Notes: generated by a model not told the origin, from the sequence alone. Shown: positions 1 to 9,337, counted from the stretch's first letter. The stretch: DNA of 64,000 bases from a bacterium (GCA_024231905.1 JAAEQC010000164.1:1-64000), one strand, 5' to 3'. Program-made: numbers and translations.

Positions 1-72
1 GGCCAGGGAGCGGCGGAGGGAGTGGTCGACAACAGCGGCTGAACGGCGAGGCTGGTAGGGCACGGCACTCAT
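1..72 (-). CDS. Start of an unrecognised minus-strand gene (partial)
   Basis: Only the first 24 codons lie inside the window. An ATG at position 72 on the minus strand follows a GGAGGTG ribosome binding site about five bases upstream, and the frame stays open to the window edge. The peptide begins MSAVPYQPRRSAAVVD. It has no signal peptide and is rich in Arg and Ser. I do not recognise a family from so little sequence. It is transcribed away from hflX, so the AT-rich spacer between them would hold both promoters. Confidence 0.5.
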   Translation of the reverse strand, partial: MSAVPYQPRRSAAVVDHSLRRSLA

Positions 73-293
73 GGAGCACCTCCAGGGCTAGACGTCAGTG
101 GGAGGTGCAATCAATATACGAAAACATAGCGAAAACAGCAAGCGAAAATAGCCATAAAATATTTAATAACAGCAATATACACAAACAATCACCCACCCAC
201 GCCTAAAACCAATAAAAACCGCCCAGATCACCCCCAATCCCCAACGACAGCCCGCCCGCTCCGGTCCCCGGTCTTTGCGTCCCCGGCCCAACC
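73..293. promoter_or_regulatory. AT-rich divergent spacer with a short tandem repeat
   Basis: The stretch from about 108 to 235 is strikingly A+T rich against the GC-rich surroundings and separates two divergent genes. It holds a tandem pair AGCGAAAACAGC (128-139) and AGCGAAAATAGC (141-152), 11 of 12 identical with a 13-base period. No clean -35/-10 pair stands out, so this is called a promoter-bearing spacer and not a defined promoter. Confidence 0.35.
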
Positions 294-1661
294 ATGTACA
301 TTGGCCCCGATACGAATACCCAAGCCGAAGGACCCGAACAACCCATGTCCCCCCGCAACGACCAGCAGCAAGGCTTCACCACCGAACGCCCGCGCGAACG
401 CGCCGTCCTGGTCGGTGTCCACCTGCCCGACGCCTGGGCTGGCGGGATGGGCGGCGAGGCGGACCTGGACGAATTGGACCGACTGGCAGAGACCGCCGGC
501 GCCGACGTGGTGGGCCGCGTCGAGCAGCGCCGCCCGCGTCCGGCGCCGCGAACGTTCGTGGGCAAGGGCAAGCTCGAGGAGCTCCAGGAACTCGTGGCCG
601 ACACCGAAGCCACCCTCGTCATCTTCGACAACGACCTCTCCCCGGCCCAGGGCCGCAATCTGGAGAAGGCCCTGGACATCAACATCCTCGACCGCACCGA
701 GCTCATCCTCGATATCTTCGCCGACCACGCCTCCACCCGGCAGGCGCGCCTGCAGGTGGAACTGGCCCAGCTCCAGTACCTGCTGCCGCGGCTGACCCGC
801 CTGTGGTCCCACCTCGAGAGACAGGCCGGTGGCATCGGCACCCGTGGTCCGGGCGAGACCCAGCTGGAAACGGACCGCCGTCTGCTCGGCAAACGCATCG
901 CCGTGCTGCGGCGCCAGCTCGCGGATATCGAGACCACCCGCAAGACCCAGGTCCGTGGTCGCGACGGCACCTTCCGCGCGGCCCTGGTGGGCTACACCAA
1001 CGCGGGCAAGTCCACCCTCATGAACGGCATCACCGGCGCCGGCGTCTATGTGAAGGACCAGCTCTTCGCCACCCTCGACGCCACCACCCGCCGGGTGGAA
1101 ACCGACGAGCGCCGCCGCTTCCTGCTGACCGACACGGTGGGGTTCATTCGCCGTCTCCCGCACCATCTGGTGGAGAGCTTCAAGGCCACCCTGCGCGAGG
1201 TGGAGGAGGCCGACCTCATGGTCCATGTGGTGGATGCGGCCAGCGATGATCCGGAGCACCAGATCGCTTCGGTGAACCGGGTGCTCAGGGACATCGTCCC
1301 CGAGGACAAGCCCACGATCATGGCCTTCAACAAGCTCGACCTGGTGGACGCCGAGCTTTTCCGCAACCGCTACGCGCGCCTCTATCCGGAAGCCGTCTTC
1401 GTGGCGGGCAAGACCGCCGAAGGGGCGACCGACCTGCAGGCGGCCATCATGGCCCGCCTCATGGGGGACGAGCGCATCCTCACTTTGCGCGTCCCTATTT
1501 CCAATCTGCAATGCCTGAGCCGCTTCCACCGGACGGGCTCGGTGCTGGACCAGGTCTTCGAGGCCAACGTCTGCCTGGCCACCCTGCGCCTGACCGACGA
1601 GGAGCTGAACCGGCTCCTGCGCCGGGAAGGGGCCGAACTGGTCGAGGATTCCCCGCAGTAG
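294..1661 (+). CDS. hflX: GTPase HflX (ribosome-splitting factor)
   Basis: This is an HflX-family GTPase of the Obg/TRAFAC class. The family binds the 50S subunit and splits stalled or hibernating 70S ribosomes, and it acts in the cytoplasm. The N-terminal nucleotide-binding-like domain carries the PRTFVGKGKLEEL signature (residues ~81-93). A coiled region with GPGETQLETDRR follows (~184-195). The G domain then shows GYTNAGKST (G1, ~233-241), DTVGF (G3) and NKLD (G4). At 455 residues it has normal length. ATG 294 gives a 17-residue extension over the in-frame ATG at 345 (MSPRND), which is an equally possible start. It stands alone in its strand run, and a weak hairpin follows. Confidence 0.95.
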   Translation: MYIGPDTNTQAEGPEQPMSPRNDQQQGFTTERPRERAVLVGVHLPDAWAGGMGGEADLDELDRLAETAGADVVGRVEQRRPRPAPRTFVGKGKLEELQELVADTEATLVIFDNDLSPAQGRNLEKALDINILDRTELILDIFADHASTRQARLQVELAQLQYLLPRLTRLWSHLERQAGGIGTRGPGETQLETDRRLLGKRIAVLRRQLADIETTRKTQVRGRDGTFRAALVGYTNAGKSTLMNGITGAGVYVKDQLFATLDATTRRVETDERRRFLLTDTVGFIRRLPHHLVESFKATLREVEEADLMVHVVDAASDDPEHQIASVNRVLRDIVPEDKPTIMAFNKLDLVDAELFRNRYARLYPEAVFVAGKTAEGATDLQAAIMARLMGDERILTLRVPISNLQCLSRFHRTGSVLDQVFEANVCLATLRLTDEELNRLLRREGAELVEDSPQ

Positions 1662-1795
1662 CGGCCCCGGTCTTGCAAGTCCCTCCTCGGGATACCTTTA
1701 TAACGCCGTTTTCGTGCAGAACGCCCGCTTTGCACGCCTCCCCTTCCGCGACCTGCATCGGGGACCTGATTTCTCCTCCCTCACGAACCCTCACA

Positions 1796-1815
1796 GACCC
1801 TCCTGAGGGTGGTTT
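1796..1815 (+). terminator. Weak hairpin with T-tract after hflX
   Basis: ACCCT and AGGGT flank a CCTG loop, and the stem is followed by GGTTTTC. The stem is only 5 bp, so this is a modest candidate for the hflX terminator. Confidence 0.3.
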
Positions 1816-1820
1816 TCGGC

Positions 1821-1834
1821 GGCATATGCCTTGC
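1821..1834 (+). promoter_or_regulatory. Candidate sigma-54 promoter of the minor-pilin operon
   Basis: The string GGCATATGCCTTGC has the invariant GG and GC dinucleotides separated by exactly ten bases, as in -24/-12 promoters, and TTGC matches the -12 half. The -24 half (GGCAT) lacks the preferred TGGCACG. It lies about 90 bases upstream of the first prepilin gene. Pilin genes are often RpoN-dependent in other bacteria. The GGCATATGCC part is also a perfect palindrome, so it could instead be an operator. Confidence 0.3.
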
Positions 1835-1920
1835 TAGAAATTGCTTGAGTCTGTGCGCAGAGCGGCCGATACGAGAGCCGTAGCGTCAGCATATCGTCCC
1901 AGTACCGGGGGTACGCCCGT

Positions 1921-2370
1921 ATGAGACCAACTGCGACCGGAAGCCGGAAGAGAAACGGAAGACGCCACGGGTTCACAATGGCGGAACTCATGATCGTCTT
2001 GGTGGTGATCGGTCTCATGGCCGCCGTCTCGGCGCCGCCGTTCTTCAGCTTCATCCAGTCGAACCGGCTGCAGACCGACACGGACCGCGTCGTGGCCGAC
2101 CTGCAGCTCGGCCGGGCCATGGCCATCGCCAACAGCCAGATCCTCCAGTTCCAGGCGACGCCGGCGGGCTACCAGCTCGTGGATCCCATCACCAACGACG
2201 TGATCCGTACCCACAACTTCGACCACGGCCTCGCCCTGGACGCCAACTTCACCGTGAACTTCTTCCCCTGGGGGATGGCCGACGCCACGGTGATGCAGAT
2301 CTCGAACAACTCGGGGGCGCAGCAGATCGACGTGCTGCCCACCGGCATGGTGGAGGTGCATCACCCATGA
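1921..2370 (+). CDS. Type IV prepilin-like protein, GspH/FimT family
   Basis: This is a pseudopilin or minor pilin with a type III (prepilin) signal. A basic leader ends in G-F-T-M-A-E-L-M, giving Gly at the cleavage site, Phe+1 and Glu+5 (GFTMAEL). A hydrophobic helix of about 20 residues follows, and the rest is a GspH-like head. ATG 1921 places a 16-residue Arg/Lys-rich leader before the cleavage site. The later ATG at 1978 would delete the Gly-Phe site and is rejected. It is the first gene of a five-gene minor-pilin/PilY1 run, and its end overlaps the next start by ATGA. Such proteins prime pilus assembly in the inner membrane together with the other minor pilins. Confidence 0.85.
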   Translation: MRPTATGSRKRNGRRHGFTMAELMIVLVVIGLMAAVSAPPFFSFIQSNRLQTDTDRVVADLQLGRAMAIANSQILQFQATPAGYQLVDPITNDVIRTHNFDHGLALDANFTVNFFPWGMADATVMQISNNSGAQQIDVLPTGMVEVHHP

Positions 2371-2735
2371 AGCGCCATGATCCTGCAAGAACCGATCGCG
2401 ACGGATTCTCCCTGGTAGAGATCCTCGTCGTGCTGATGATCCTGGCCGTGGGCATCCTGCCCGTGGCCATCGTGCAACACCAGGCGCGGCAGGAGGTCGT
2501 CAAGTCCGAACTCCACGGCCAGGCCGTCATCGTGTGCCAGTCCCAGCTCGAGCGCATCAAGAGCCGGGGCTTCGGCGCCGCCGCTCCCGACTCGGGCGTG
2601 GCCGGTCGCATCGCCTGGAACGCCCAGGTCACCAACGTGTCCTTCGGGCTGGACCGCATCAACGTGACGGCCACCTGGCAGTCGAACAAGGGCACCGAGA
2701 CCATGTCCATCGCCGACCTGGTGTCCCTGCGCTAG
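2367..2735 (+). CDS. pilV: Minor pilin, PilV-like
   Basis: This is a short prepilin-like protein of 122 residues with the leader KRHDPARTDRDG and then FSLVEILVVLMILAVGILPV. The Gly/Phe cleavage site and Glu+5 are clear. The hydrophobic N-terminus followed by a conserved Q-S-Q-L-E-R segment (GQAVIVCQSQLERIKSR) resembles PilV/type IV modification proteins. ATG 2367 overlaps the previous stop by four bases, which suggests translational coupling. After cleavage by prepilin peptidase it should join the minor-pilin complex that initiates type IV pilus assembly. Assignment as PilV and not another minor pilin rests on gene order (FimT/GspH, V, W, X, Y1). Confidence 0.8.
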   Translation: MKRHDPARTDRDGFSLVEILVVLMILAVGILPVAIVQHQARQEVVKSELHGQAVIVCQSQLERIKSRGFGAAAPDSGVAGRIAWNAQVTNVSFGLDRINVTATWQSNKGTETMSIADLVSLR

Positions 2736-2769
2736 CACGCGTGACGCCACGAACGGCACGGGAGGAGAC

Positions 2770-3360
2770 ATGAATATTCGCTCTCGCAAGAACCTTATCC
2801 CCGACCGACAGGGCATGACCCTGGTCGAGTTGATGGTGGGCGTCACCCTCTTCGCCGTGATCCTGGGCGCCGTGATGATGTTCCTGGTCCAGTCGCGACG
2901 CAGTTACGACGACACGCGCGACCGGGTCCAGTACCAGCAGGGTCTGCGCGCGGTGATCTCCATGATGACCCGCGAGATCCGCACCGCCGGTTGCGATCCG
3001 GAGCAGGTGGGCTTCGACGAGATCGCCGTGGCCGCCTCGGGCGCCCTCCAGTGCCGCGCCGACCTGAACGGCGACTCGGACACCAACGACAACAGTCCCG
3101 ACGAGACGGTGAGCTACACCTACAACCCGGGGGCGCAGGAGCTGTCCCGCAACGACGGTGTCAACAACATGGTCATCCTGCGGGACCTGACGAACGTGCA
3201 GTTCCGCTACTTCGACACCAACGGCAACGAGCTGCTGAACGTGCCGCTCAACGCCGTGGACCGCGACCTCGTGCGGTCTGTCGAGGTGATGATCGCCGGA
3301 GAGACCGAGAGCGGGGAAGCGGTGGACCTGACCTCACGGGTCGCCATGAGGAACATCTGA
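2770..3360 (+). CDS. pilW: Minor pilin, PilW-like
   Basis: This is a 196-residue prepilin-like protein. The leader ends in DRQG, followed by MTLVELMVGVTLFAVILGAVMM, so Met replaces the more usual Phe at +1 and Glu+5 is present. The body contains QGLRAVISMMTREIRTAGCDP, a segment typical of PilW. Asp/Asn-rich loops follow (for example NGDSDTNDNSPDE), which could bind calcium. GGAGG lies just before ATG 2770. It is the third gene of the minor-pilin operon and would act at the base or tip of the pilus with PilV, PilX and PilY1. Confidence 0.85.
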   Translation: MNIRSRKNLIPDRQGMTLVELMVGVTLFAVILGAVMMFLVQSRRSYDDTRDRVQYQQGLRAVISMMTREIRTAGCDPEQVGFDEIAVAASGALQCRADLNGDSDTNDNSPDETVSYTYNPGAQELSRNDGVNNMVILRDLTNVQFRYFDTNGNELLNVPLNAVDRDLVRSVEVMIAGETESGEAVDLTSRVAMRNI

Positions 3361-3388
3361 CCGGCCGCATGCCGGAGAAGGACGCGAC

Positions 3389-3850
3389 ATGATGAACAAC
3401 GTGAACAGCACCCCGGCCGCGCGCACCGATCGCGAGGGTTTCGCCCTGGTGACGACCGTGCTGGTGGTGCTGGTCCTGAGCGTGCTGGCGGTGGCGGTAG
3501 CCTTCCTGGCGAGCGCGGAGAAGAAGACATCGTTCGCCGAGGGTGTGCACGTTTCCTCCGTGTTCTCGGCCGACGCCGGCGGCGAGGCGGCCATCAACTT
3601 CCTGCGCGTGTCCACGTCGCCGCCGCAGATCACGGACTTCGCCGACAGCACGGTGCACAACCAGCCCACGACGGCGGTCCAGGGGAGCCAGAGCTACCTC
3701 TTCGATGCCCAGTACAGGGGCATGGAAGTTAAGGCTGGTTGGACCGGGGAGTACATGGACTTCGTCTACGAGATCGGATCGAGCGGTACGGCATCCATCG
3801 ACGGCGAGAGCTCGGTCGATCTGGTCGCAACCCGCTTGTTCAAGAACTGA
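3389..3850 (+). CDS. pilX: Minor pilin, PilX-like
   Basis: This is a 153-residue membrane-anchored protein with the leader TDREG, then FALVTTVLVVLVLSVLAVAVAF, as in PilX N-terminal domains. PilX proteins lack the canonical Glu+5, and here the +5 residue is Thr. The body has a short segment with Gly and Ala (VFSADAGGEAAINFLR), the usual PilX region after the helix. The next gene is PilY1, which supports the assignment. ATG 3389 is the second of two ATG codons in tandem (3389/3392), and an AGAAGGACG stretch lies upstream. It probably bridges other minor pilins to PilY1 during pilus priming. Confidence 0.8.
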   Translation: MMNNVNSTPAARTDREGFALVTTVLVVLVLSVLAVAVAFLASAEKKTSFAEGVHVSSVFSADAGGEAAINFLRVSTSPPQITDFADSTVHNQPTTAVQGSQSYLFDAQYRGMEVKAGWTGEYMDFVYEIGSSGTASIDGESSVDLVATRLFKN

Positions 3851-3931
3851 TGATTGTTTGCGGGGGAAATGCTGAAGCGACGCGCACGAACGGTCGGCGT
3901 CGTCCGAACCCAGCCGACGGGAGCTAGAGTC

Positions 3932-6703
3932 ATGACGAATCAGAAGAATCTCCACCCGATCCTGCGCGGGTCCGTCCTGCTGGCAGTGCTGCTCGTTACG
4001 AGCGGCTTCGCCGGCGCGGTCCTGGCCCAGGACACGTGTGAGATCCCGCTCTTCGTGAAGCAGAATGTCAACCGGGCCAATGTGATGATCCTGGCTGACA
4101 ACTCCGGCTCCATGAATGCGGCGGTCTACCACGACGCCTACGACCCGAACATTACCTACGCGGGTAATTTCAACTCCGGGTCGACCTATTACATCGGCTC
4201 TACGAACAGCTACACGCCGCGTTCGTTCAGCAACACTTGGCCGAGCTCGCCGTCGGCCACCCTGGTGCGGTCCGACAACGCCAGTGGCCGGTATATCGGC
4301 AACTACCTGAACTGGATCTACTTCAACAACGGCGCCACGTCGGATACCCAGCGGGCCACCCTGCCCCAGTACACGCGCATCCAGTTGCTGAAGATGGTGC
4401 TCGACATCATCATCGACCGCTCCTCGCGCCTGGACTTCGGCCTGGCCAAGTTCAACTACAACAACGGCGGCAAGATCGTGGCCGAATGCGGCGAGGATCA
4501 TGCGGTGGTCAAGAGCCGGATGTGGGATCTCGAGGCCGACTCCTGGACGCCCCTGGGTGAGACCATGGAGGACATCCTCGATTACTACAGCGGCGCGGAT
4601 TCGCCGATCGCGGTGCCCTGCCAGTACAACTTCAACCTGGTGGTGACCGACGGTCTGCCGACCATGGACCGCGGCGTCAGTTCCTACCTGCACGACGCCG
4701 ACAACGACGGCAACGACCCGGGCAGCTGTGCCAGCATCGGCGCGCCCTACAGCGAGTCCAACGAATGCAGCGACCACTTCGACGACGTGGCCTACTACAT
4801 GGCCCACGAGGACCTGCGCAGCGACCTGGAGGACGACCAGACGGTGACGTCCTACGTGGTCGGCTTCAACGAGCACGCGCCGATCCTCTACGACGCGGCC
4901 ATCAACGGCAACGGCCTGTACTTCAACGCCAACAACGCCATCGAGCTCTATCTGAGCATCGAGTACGCCCTGCAGGACATCATGCGGCGCATCTCCGCCG
5001 GTTCGGCCGTGGCCGTGGTCTCCACCGAGCGTGGCACCGACGACCGGCTGTACCGCGGCAAGTTCATGCCCGACGATTGGCACGGCTACCTGGAGTGCTA
5101 CGAGTTGCCTTACGAGAACGGCGACCAGGCCCTGTGGGAGGCGGGCGAGATCCTGCGTACCACCTCCACCAACGCGCGCAACATCTTCACGGCCATCGAC
5201 AGCGACACCTACGACTTCACGTCGACCTACGCCAGCGAGCTGCGCGGCGAGATGGGCGTGTCGACGGAAGCGTTCGCGTCGAACCTCATAAACTGGACGC
5301 GCGGCAACTACGTGTCCGGGCTGCGCGACCGCAAGGGCTGGCTCCTGGGCGACATCGTCCACTCCACGCCCGTGGTGGTGGGACCGCCCACCAACTTCCA
5401 GGCCACCGAGGCCTACCAGAACTTCTACAACGCCAACGTGAACCGTAAGAAGCTCGTCTACGTGGGCGGCAACGACGCCATGCTCCACGCCTTCGACGCC
5501 GAACACGGTTACGAGGAGTGGGCTTTCGTGCCCCAGTTCGCCCTGGGCGAGCTCACGGCCTTGGCCGACTCCGGCTACTGCCATCGCTACACCTGCGACC
5601 AGACGGTGACCGTGAAGGACATCATGGTCGACGGGTCCTGGCGGACGATCCTCGCCTCCGGCGGCGGTCGCGGCAGCAGCGCCTTCTACTGCCTGGACAT
5701 CACCTATCCCGAGTACCCGCAGGTCATGTGGCAGGAGAGCCTGCCTGACGGCTGGGAGCACACCTCCGAAGTCGAGATCGTCGAAGTCGACGGTACGGCC
5801 ATGGCTCTCATCGGCAGCGGTTTCCACAATGACGGCGGCGAGTCCCGCCTCTACGCCTACCGCGTCTCCGATGGCCAGGACCTGGGCTACTTCGATTGGA
5901 ATCGCTCGGTTCCGCGCAACAAGGCCACCAAGCCGGCCATGGTCGACTCCGACCTGGACGGCGACATCGACCTGATGTACGTGGCCGAGATGAGCGGCGA
6001 CATCCTGCGCATCGATACCCACGACTCCGAATCCCTGGGGAACTGGACGTCGACGACCCTGATCGAGACCGGTCTCGAGATCACGGCCAACCCCGTGGTG
6101 GCCTTCGGCGAGAACGGGGAGAACTACGTGTACGTGGGCACGGGCGCCTACCTGGAGGACGCGGACGTCACGACCATCGACCAGCAGAAGTTCCTCTGCG
6201 TGGTCGACCGTCACGACGAGGCCACCTACGACCTGGGTGACCTGGCGAACCAGACCACCTCCATCACCGACGACGTGAGTCACTATGGAGGCTGGTACGT
6301 CAACCTGTGGAAGAAGCCCGAGGGCGAGCGGGTGACCCAGAACGCGGCCGTCGTGGCCGGGACGGTCATCTTCACCTCCTTCGCGCCTTCCGAGGATCCC
6401 TGTGTGGCCGGCGGCACCTCGTGGCTGTACCAGATGGCCTACGACAACGGCGGCATGGCCGAGAACGAGGAGAGCGAGGATCCCGAGGATCGCGGCACGA
6501 GCCTGGGTGACGGTATCGCCTCCTACCCGGTGGTGGATCTGGCCTCCGGTAAGGTCGTGGTCCAGTCCTCCGATGCGAGCATCTCGGTCGAGGACATCGC
6601 AGCCACCTACATGCGTCTGACCGTGCGGTCGTGGGCCGAGAATTACGACGGCGCCAAGTCCGACCAGACGGCCATGGAGGGCGGCGACCCGCAGCAGCAG
6701 TAG
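3932..6703 (+). CDS. pilY1: PilY1-like pilus tip adhesin/assembly protein
   Basis: This is a 923-residue exported protein with a Sec signal (LLAVLLVTSGFAGAVLAQ). A von Willebrand A-like region begins at about residue 48 with MILADNSGSMN, the MIDAS pattern D56-x-S58-x-S60. The C-terminal half is the PilY1 beta-propeller (EEWAFVPQFAL, SGGGRG), with a calcium-type loop DSDLDGDID at about 672. PilY1 proteins sit at the type IV pilus tip, act with the minor pilins in assembly and often mediate adhesion or surface sensing. ATG 3932 is preferred because it follows GGGAG and starts the signal peptide. An in-frame ATG at 3854 would add 26 basic residues and is less likely. It is the last pilus gene of this run, and no pilE-like gene follows. 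Confidence 0.88.
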   Translation: MTNQKNLHPILRGSVLLAVLLVTSGFAGAVLAQDTCEIPLFVKQNVNRANVMILADNSGSMNAAVYHDAYDPNITYAGNFNSGSTYYIGSTNSYTPRSFSNTWPSSPSATLVRSDNASGRYIGNYLNWIYFNNGATSDTQRATLPQYTRIQLLKMVLDIIIDRSSRLDFGLAKFNYNNGGKIVAECGEDHAVVKSRMWDLEADSWTPLGETMEDILDYYSGADSPIAVPCQYNFNLVVTDGLPTMDRGVSSYLHDADNDGNDPGSCASIGAPYSESNECSDHFDDVAYYMAHEDLRSDLEDDQTVTSYVVGFNEHAPILYDAAINGNGLYFNANNAIELYLSIEYALQDIMRRISAGSAVAVVSTERGTDDRLYRGKFMPDDWHGYLECYELPYENGDQALWEAGEILRTTSTNARNIFTAIDSDTYDFTSTYASELRGEMGVSTEAFASNLINWTRGNYVSGLRDRKGWLLGDIVHSTPVVVGPPTNFQATEAYQNFYNANVNRKKLVYVGGNDAMLHAFDAEHGYEEWAFVPQFALGELTALADSGYCHRYTCDQTVTVKDIMVDGSWRTILASGGGRGSSAFYCLDITYPEYPQVMWQESLPDGWEHTSEVEIVEVDGTAMALIGSGFHNDGGESRLYAYRVSDGQDLGYFDWNRSVPRNKATKPAMVDSDLDGDIDLMYVAEMSGDILRIDTHDSESLGNWTSTTLIETGLEITANPVVAFGENGENYVYVGTGAYLEDADVTTIDQQKFLCVVDRHDEATYDLGDLANQTTSITDDVSHYGGWYVNLWKKPEGERVTQNAAVVAGTVIFTSFAPSEDPCVAGGTSWLYQMAYDNGGMAENEESEDPEDRGTSLGDGIASYPVVDLASGKVVVQSSDASISVEDIAATYMRLTVRSWAENYDGAKSDQTAMEGGDPQQQ

Positions 6704-6773
6704 TCCGGAGTAACGAGCAACCCGCCCGCCGCAGGCGCGGGCGGTGGGAGCCATAGCGAGAGAGGGAATCATC

Positions 6774-7223
6774 ATGAAAACCAAGACGCTGATCCTGGCT
6801 CTGGGCTGCGCGCTGATGCTGGTGGCCTACGCCGGCGACGACGCCTCCGCCGGCCTCTTCGGCAGCGGCAAGTCCAAGCGGACCGATTACGACCAGAAGG
6901 TCTGGCGCTACGACGACCTGCCCAGCATGAACTTCGCCCGCGGCAAGATCATGCGGGACGTCCACGCGGGTTGGGTCGTCGGCGGCGTGGCCGTGCAGTT
7001 CGCCCCCGAATGCGTCATCGCCGACGAGGACGGGGCGGCCGATCTGTACGACGGCGCAGCGGTCATGATCATGGGACCGCACGCAGGTGGCACCATCGTC
7101 GCCTGGCGGATCGAGATCCTGGCGCCCGGCACGCTGGAACGCAGCGACTTCACCGAGTCGAACACGAAGGTGGAGTGGAGCAACTCCAACCGCCACGTGG
7201 GCGTGGGCACCGGACCGAACTAG
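6774..7223 (+). CDS. Exported protein of unknown function behind pilY1
   Basis: This is a 149-residue protein with a signal peptide (MKTKTLILALGCALMLVAYA). The mature part includes a Gly-rich LFGSGKSKR segment and a compact beta-rich body. It has no lipobox at the predicted cleavage point, and I do not recognise a family. ATG 6774 follows AGAGGGA. An upstream in-frame ATG at 6744 would add ten residues before the signal and is disfavoured. It sits 70 bp behind pilY1, across a GC-rich inverted repeat (about 6721-6745) without a T-tract, so it may share the pilus transcript or have its own promoter. Confidence 0.75.
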   Translation: MKTKTLILALGCALMLVAYAGDDASAGLFGSGKSKRTDYDQKVWRYDDLPSMNFARGKIMRDVHAGWVVGGVAVQFAPECVIADEDGAADLYDGAAVMIMGPHAGGTIVAWRIEILAPGTLERSDFTESNTKVEWSNSNRHVGVGTGPN

Positions 7224-7252
7224 ACCCGCAGGCTGAACGACGAACCGACCGG

Positions 7253-7288
7253 CAGGAGCGCCGGGCCTCACGAGGTCCGGCGTTCCTG
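7253..7288. terminator. Bidirectional terminator hairpin between convergent genes
   Basis: CAGGAGCGCCGG (7253-7264) and CCGGCGTTCCTG (7277-7288) pair. The inner GCCT/AGGT extends the stem to 16 bp around a CACG tetraloop, with two G-U pairs. It lies between convergent genes and lacks a strong T-tract on either side. Confidence 0.6.
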
Positions 7289-7294
7289 TGTCCG

Positions 7295-9337
7295 TCAACG
7301 AGGTCCGATCACGTCCCGCAGCCGGGCCACCCGTGCCTTCTCCTGCCGGGTGAGATGCCGCATGGCCGCCACGGTCTCCACGGCTCGGCGGGCGGCCTCC
7401 CGGTCGCCGGCCTGCAGTTCCACCAGGGCCAGGTTGAACCAGCCGTGGACGTACACCGGGTAGTCGCGGACCAGCTCGGTGAGTACCCGGCGCGCGTCGT
7501 CCAGGCGGCCGTTCTCCGCCAGCAGGGCGCCCAGGTTGACCCGGATGCGCTGGTTGCCCGGGGAGAGGCGGTGGGCCTCCTCCATGTACGGGAGCGCTTC
7601 GACTGGACCGCCCAGACGCTGCAGCAGCAGCCCGGTTCGCAGCCAGGGATACGCCCATTCGGGCGCCATCTTCCGGGCGGCGGCGAAGGCGGCCAGGGCC
7701 TCGTCGTAGCGTTCCTGCTTCTCCAGATTTCGACCCAGCTTGTACACCAGCAGCCGATTGCGGGGTGAGCGGGCCACGGCCCGGCGCAGGGAGATCTCCG
7801 CCTCGGGCAGGGCGCCGGCGTCCTCCATGTAGAGGGCCAGGCGGAAGGGCGTCTCGGCGATGCCGGGACGGGCGGCCTCGGCCTCGCGTCCGTGGGCCAG
7901 GGTCTCCCGCAGCTTGCCCAGGCGACCGGCGCGGGAGGCCTCGTGCATCTTCACCTGCCACAGCACCTCGCCCGGGTCCAGGGAGGTCCAACGGGGCAGC
8001 AGGACCAGCACCAGCAGGGCGGTCACACCCAACAGGCGCAGCAACCGCGGACGGGCCAGCGGTCGCGGCCAGCGGGCCCGGGAACCGACTACCGCCAGCA
8101 ACCAGACGGCCGTGCTCACGGCCATGAGCGGCGCGATGGGTTGGCGGTAGCGGGAAGTGGGGAAGAATGGCAGCAGGCTCAGGAAGTAGGTCCCCACCAT
8201 GACACCGACGATCCAGCGGGCCCGTACGGGCATGACCAGGAAGCCGGCCAGCCCCACGGCGGTGAAGAGCAGATAGGGCACAGGCATGACCCGCAGGGAC
8301 CAGAAACGTTGGTGCCAATGGTCGTAGGCGGCGATCTGGGGCAACTCGTAGCCGCTCCAGAAGCGCCACACCTTGCGGGCATAGTGGGCGGGCATGTGTT
8401 CGAAGTCGTCGCGGAAGGTTTCCCAGGCCCGGCGGGCCAGAGTGCGCGACACCTCCGAGCCCTTCACGTCCCGGCCCTGTTCCCACTCCAGGGACATCTC
8501 CATGGACGGGTCGTGCTCGGCCTCCGGGTCGCCGATCACCGGCTTGAAGATGCCCATCCCTGAGGCCTGCTGGCCGATGAGCAGATTGATGCCCGCGTTG
8601 CTCGTCAGCAGCACGAAGTCCCGGGCGACGATCATGTTGCGGACCGTGACGGGCGCTACCAGGGCCAGCACGCCGGCGGCGAAAAGGGCGGCCAGGCGCA
8701 GGCGGCGGCCGCGGGTCTCCGGACGCCGCCACAGGAGCACCGGCAGGGTGAACAGCAGCAGCAGCACGTTGCCGCGGGCGAGCCCGGCCAGACCCGTGAG
8801 CAGCCCCAGAACGACCCAGTTGCGAGTGGTGGGTTTCTCCGTGGCGCGCACGGCCTGCCAGGCGGCCAGCAGGAAGGTGGTGGTGGAGACCGTGGCCATG
8901 AGCAGGAAGCCCGCATAGAAGACCGGCGCGGCGTAACCGGCGTAGAGGGCCGTGGCCAGGAGTGATCCGGCGGACGCCACCTCCCGCAGTCCCGACGTTT
9001 CCAGCAGGCGTCGTGCGAAGACGTACACCAACCACACGTTGAGCAGGGTCAACATCAATTGCAACGCCTGGGCCGCGTGCATGCTGATGCCGAAGACGTA
9101 GTACACCAAGGCCAACCAGTGGGGGTAGAGGGGGCCCATCCAGTAGGTCTCGTTCCAGCCCGGGTTGCCGCTCACCAGGTTGACGGCCCACTCGTGGTAG
9201 GTCTCGGCGTCCAGCAGGGGAACCTTGGATAGATCCGCCTCGCGGAAGGCCAGGAAGAAGGCCAGGCGCAGGCCCGCTGAGGCGAGCAGGATCACGCCGA
9301 GCACGAGGCGGTGGGTGGTGAGCCAGGCGGGTCTCAT
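7295..9337 (-). CDS. GT39-like membrane glycosyltransferase fused to TPR repeats
   Basis: This is a 680-residue polytopic membrane protein. An N-terminal helix is followed by a loop with [10 protein letters not shown] (residues 41-50). The D-x-E pair in the first periplasmic loop resembles the dolichyl-phosphate-mannose/ArnT-type GT-C enzymes, which move a sugar from a lipid carrier to an acceptor on the outer face of the inner membrane. About ten hydrophobic segments follow up to residue ~450. The last ~230 residues are soluble tetratricopeptide repeats (for example [23 protein letters not shown]). Its ATG overlaps the stop of the preceding esterase-like gene by four bases, so it is the third gene of an operon led by the winged-helix/PD40 regulator. 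The acceptor is unknown. Confidence 0.75.
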   Translation of the reverse strand: MRPAWLTTHRLVLGVILLASAGLRLAFFLAFREADLSKVPLLDAETYHEWAVNLVSGNPGWNETYWMGPLYPHWLALVYYVFGISMHAAQALQLMLTLLNVWLVYVFARRLLETSGLREVASAGSLLATALYAGYAAPVFYAGFLLMATVSTTTFLLAAWQAVRATEKPTTRNWVVLGLLTGLAGLARGNVLLLLFTLPVLLWRRPETRGRRLRLAALFAAGVLALVAPVTVRNMIVARDFVLLTSNAGINLLIGQQASGMGIFKPVIGDPEAEHDPSMEMSLEWEQGRDVKGSEVSRTLARRAWETFRDDFEHMPAHYARKVWRFWSGYELPQIAAYDHWHQRFWSLRVMPVPYLLFTAVGLAGFLVMPVRARWIVGVMVGTYFLSLLPFFPTSRYRQPIAPLMAVSTAVWLLAVVGSRARWPRPLARPRLLRLLGVTALLVLVLLPRWTSLDPGEVLWQVKMHEASRAGRLGKLRETLAHGREAEAARPGIAETPFRLALYMEDAGALPEAEISLRRAVARSPRNRLLVYKLGRNLEKQERYDEALAAFAAARKMAPEWAYPWLRTGLLLQRLGGPVEALPYMEEAHRLSPGNQRIRVNLGALLAENGRLDDARRVLTELVRDYPVYVHGWFNLALVELQAGDREAARRAVETVAAMRHLTRQEKARVARLRDVIGPR

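Noticed and set aside
6715..6745. Terminator after pilY1
   Set aside because: A GC-rich inverted repeat is present but no T-tract, and the next gene follows within 70 bp, so a stop is not established.
3248..6784. Long open frame on the minus strand antisense to pilY1
   Set aside because: It mirrors the GC-rich coding frame of pilY1, has a low-complexity Val/Gly/His-rich composition and no family match.
6372..9191. 939-codon open minus-strand frame shifted within the GT-C/TPR gene
   Set aside because: It overlaps the true gene in another frame, is rich in Pro/Arg/Gly and has no recognisable domain.
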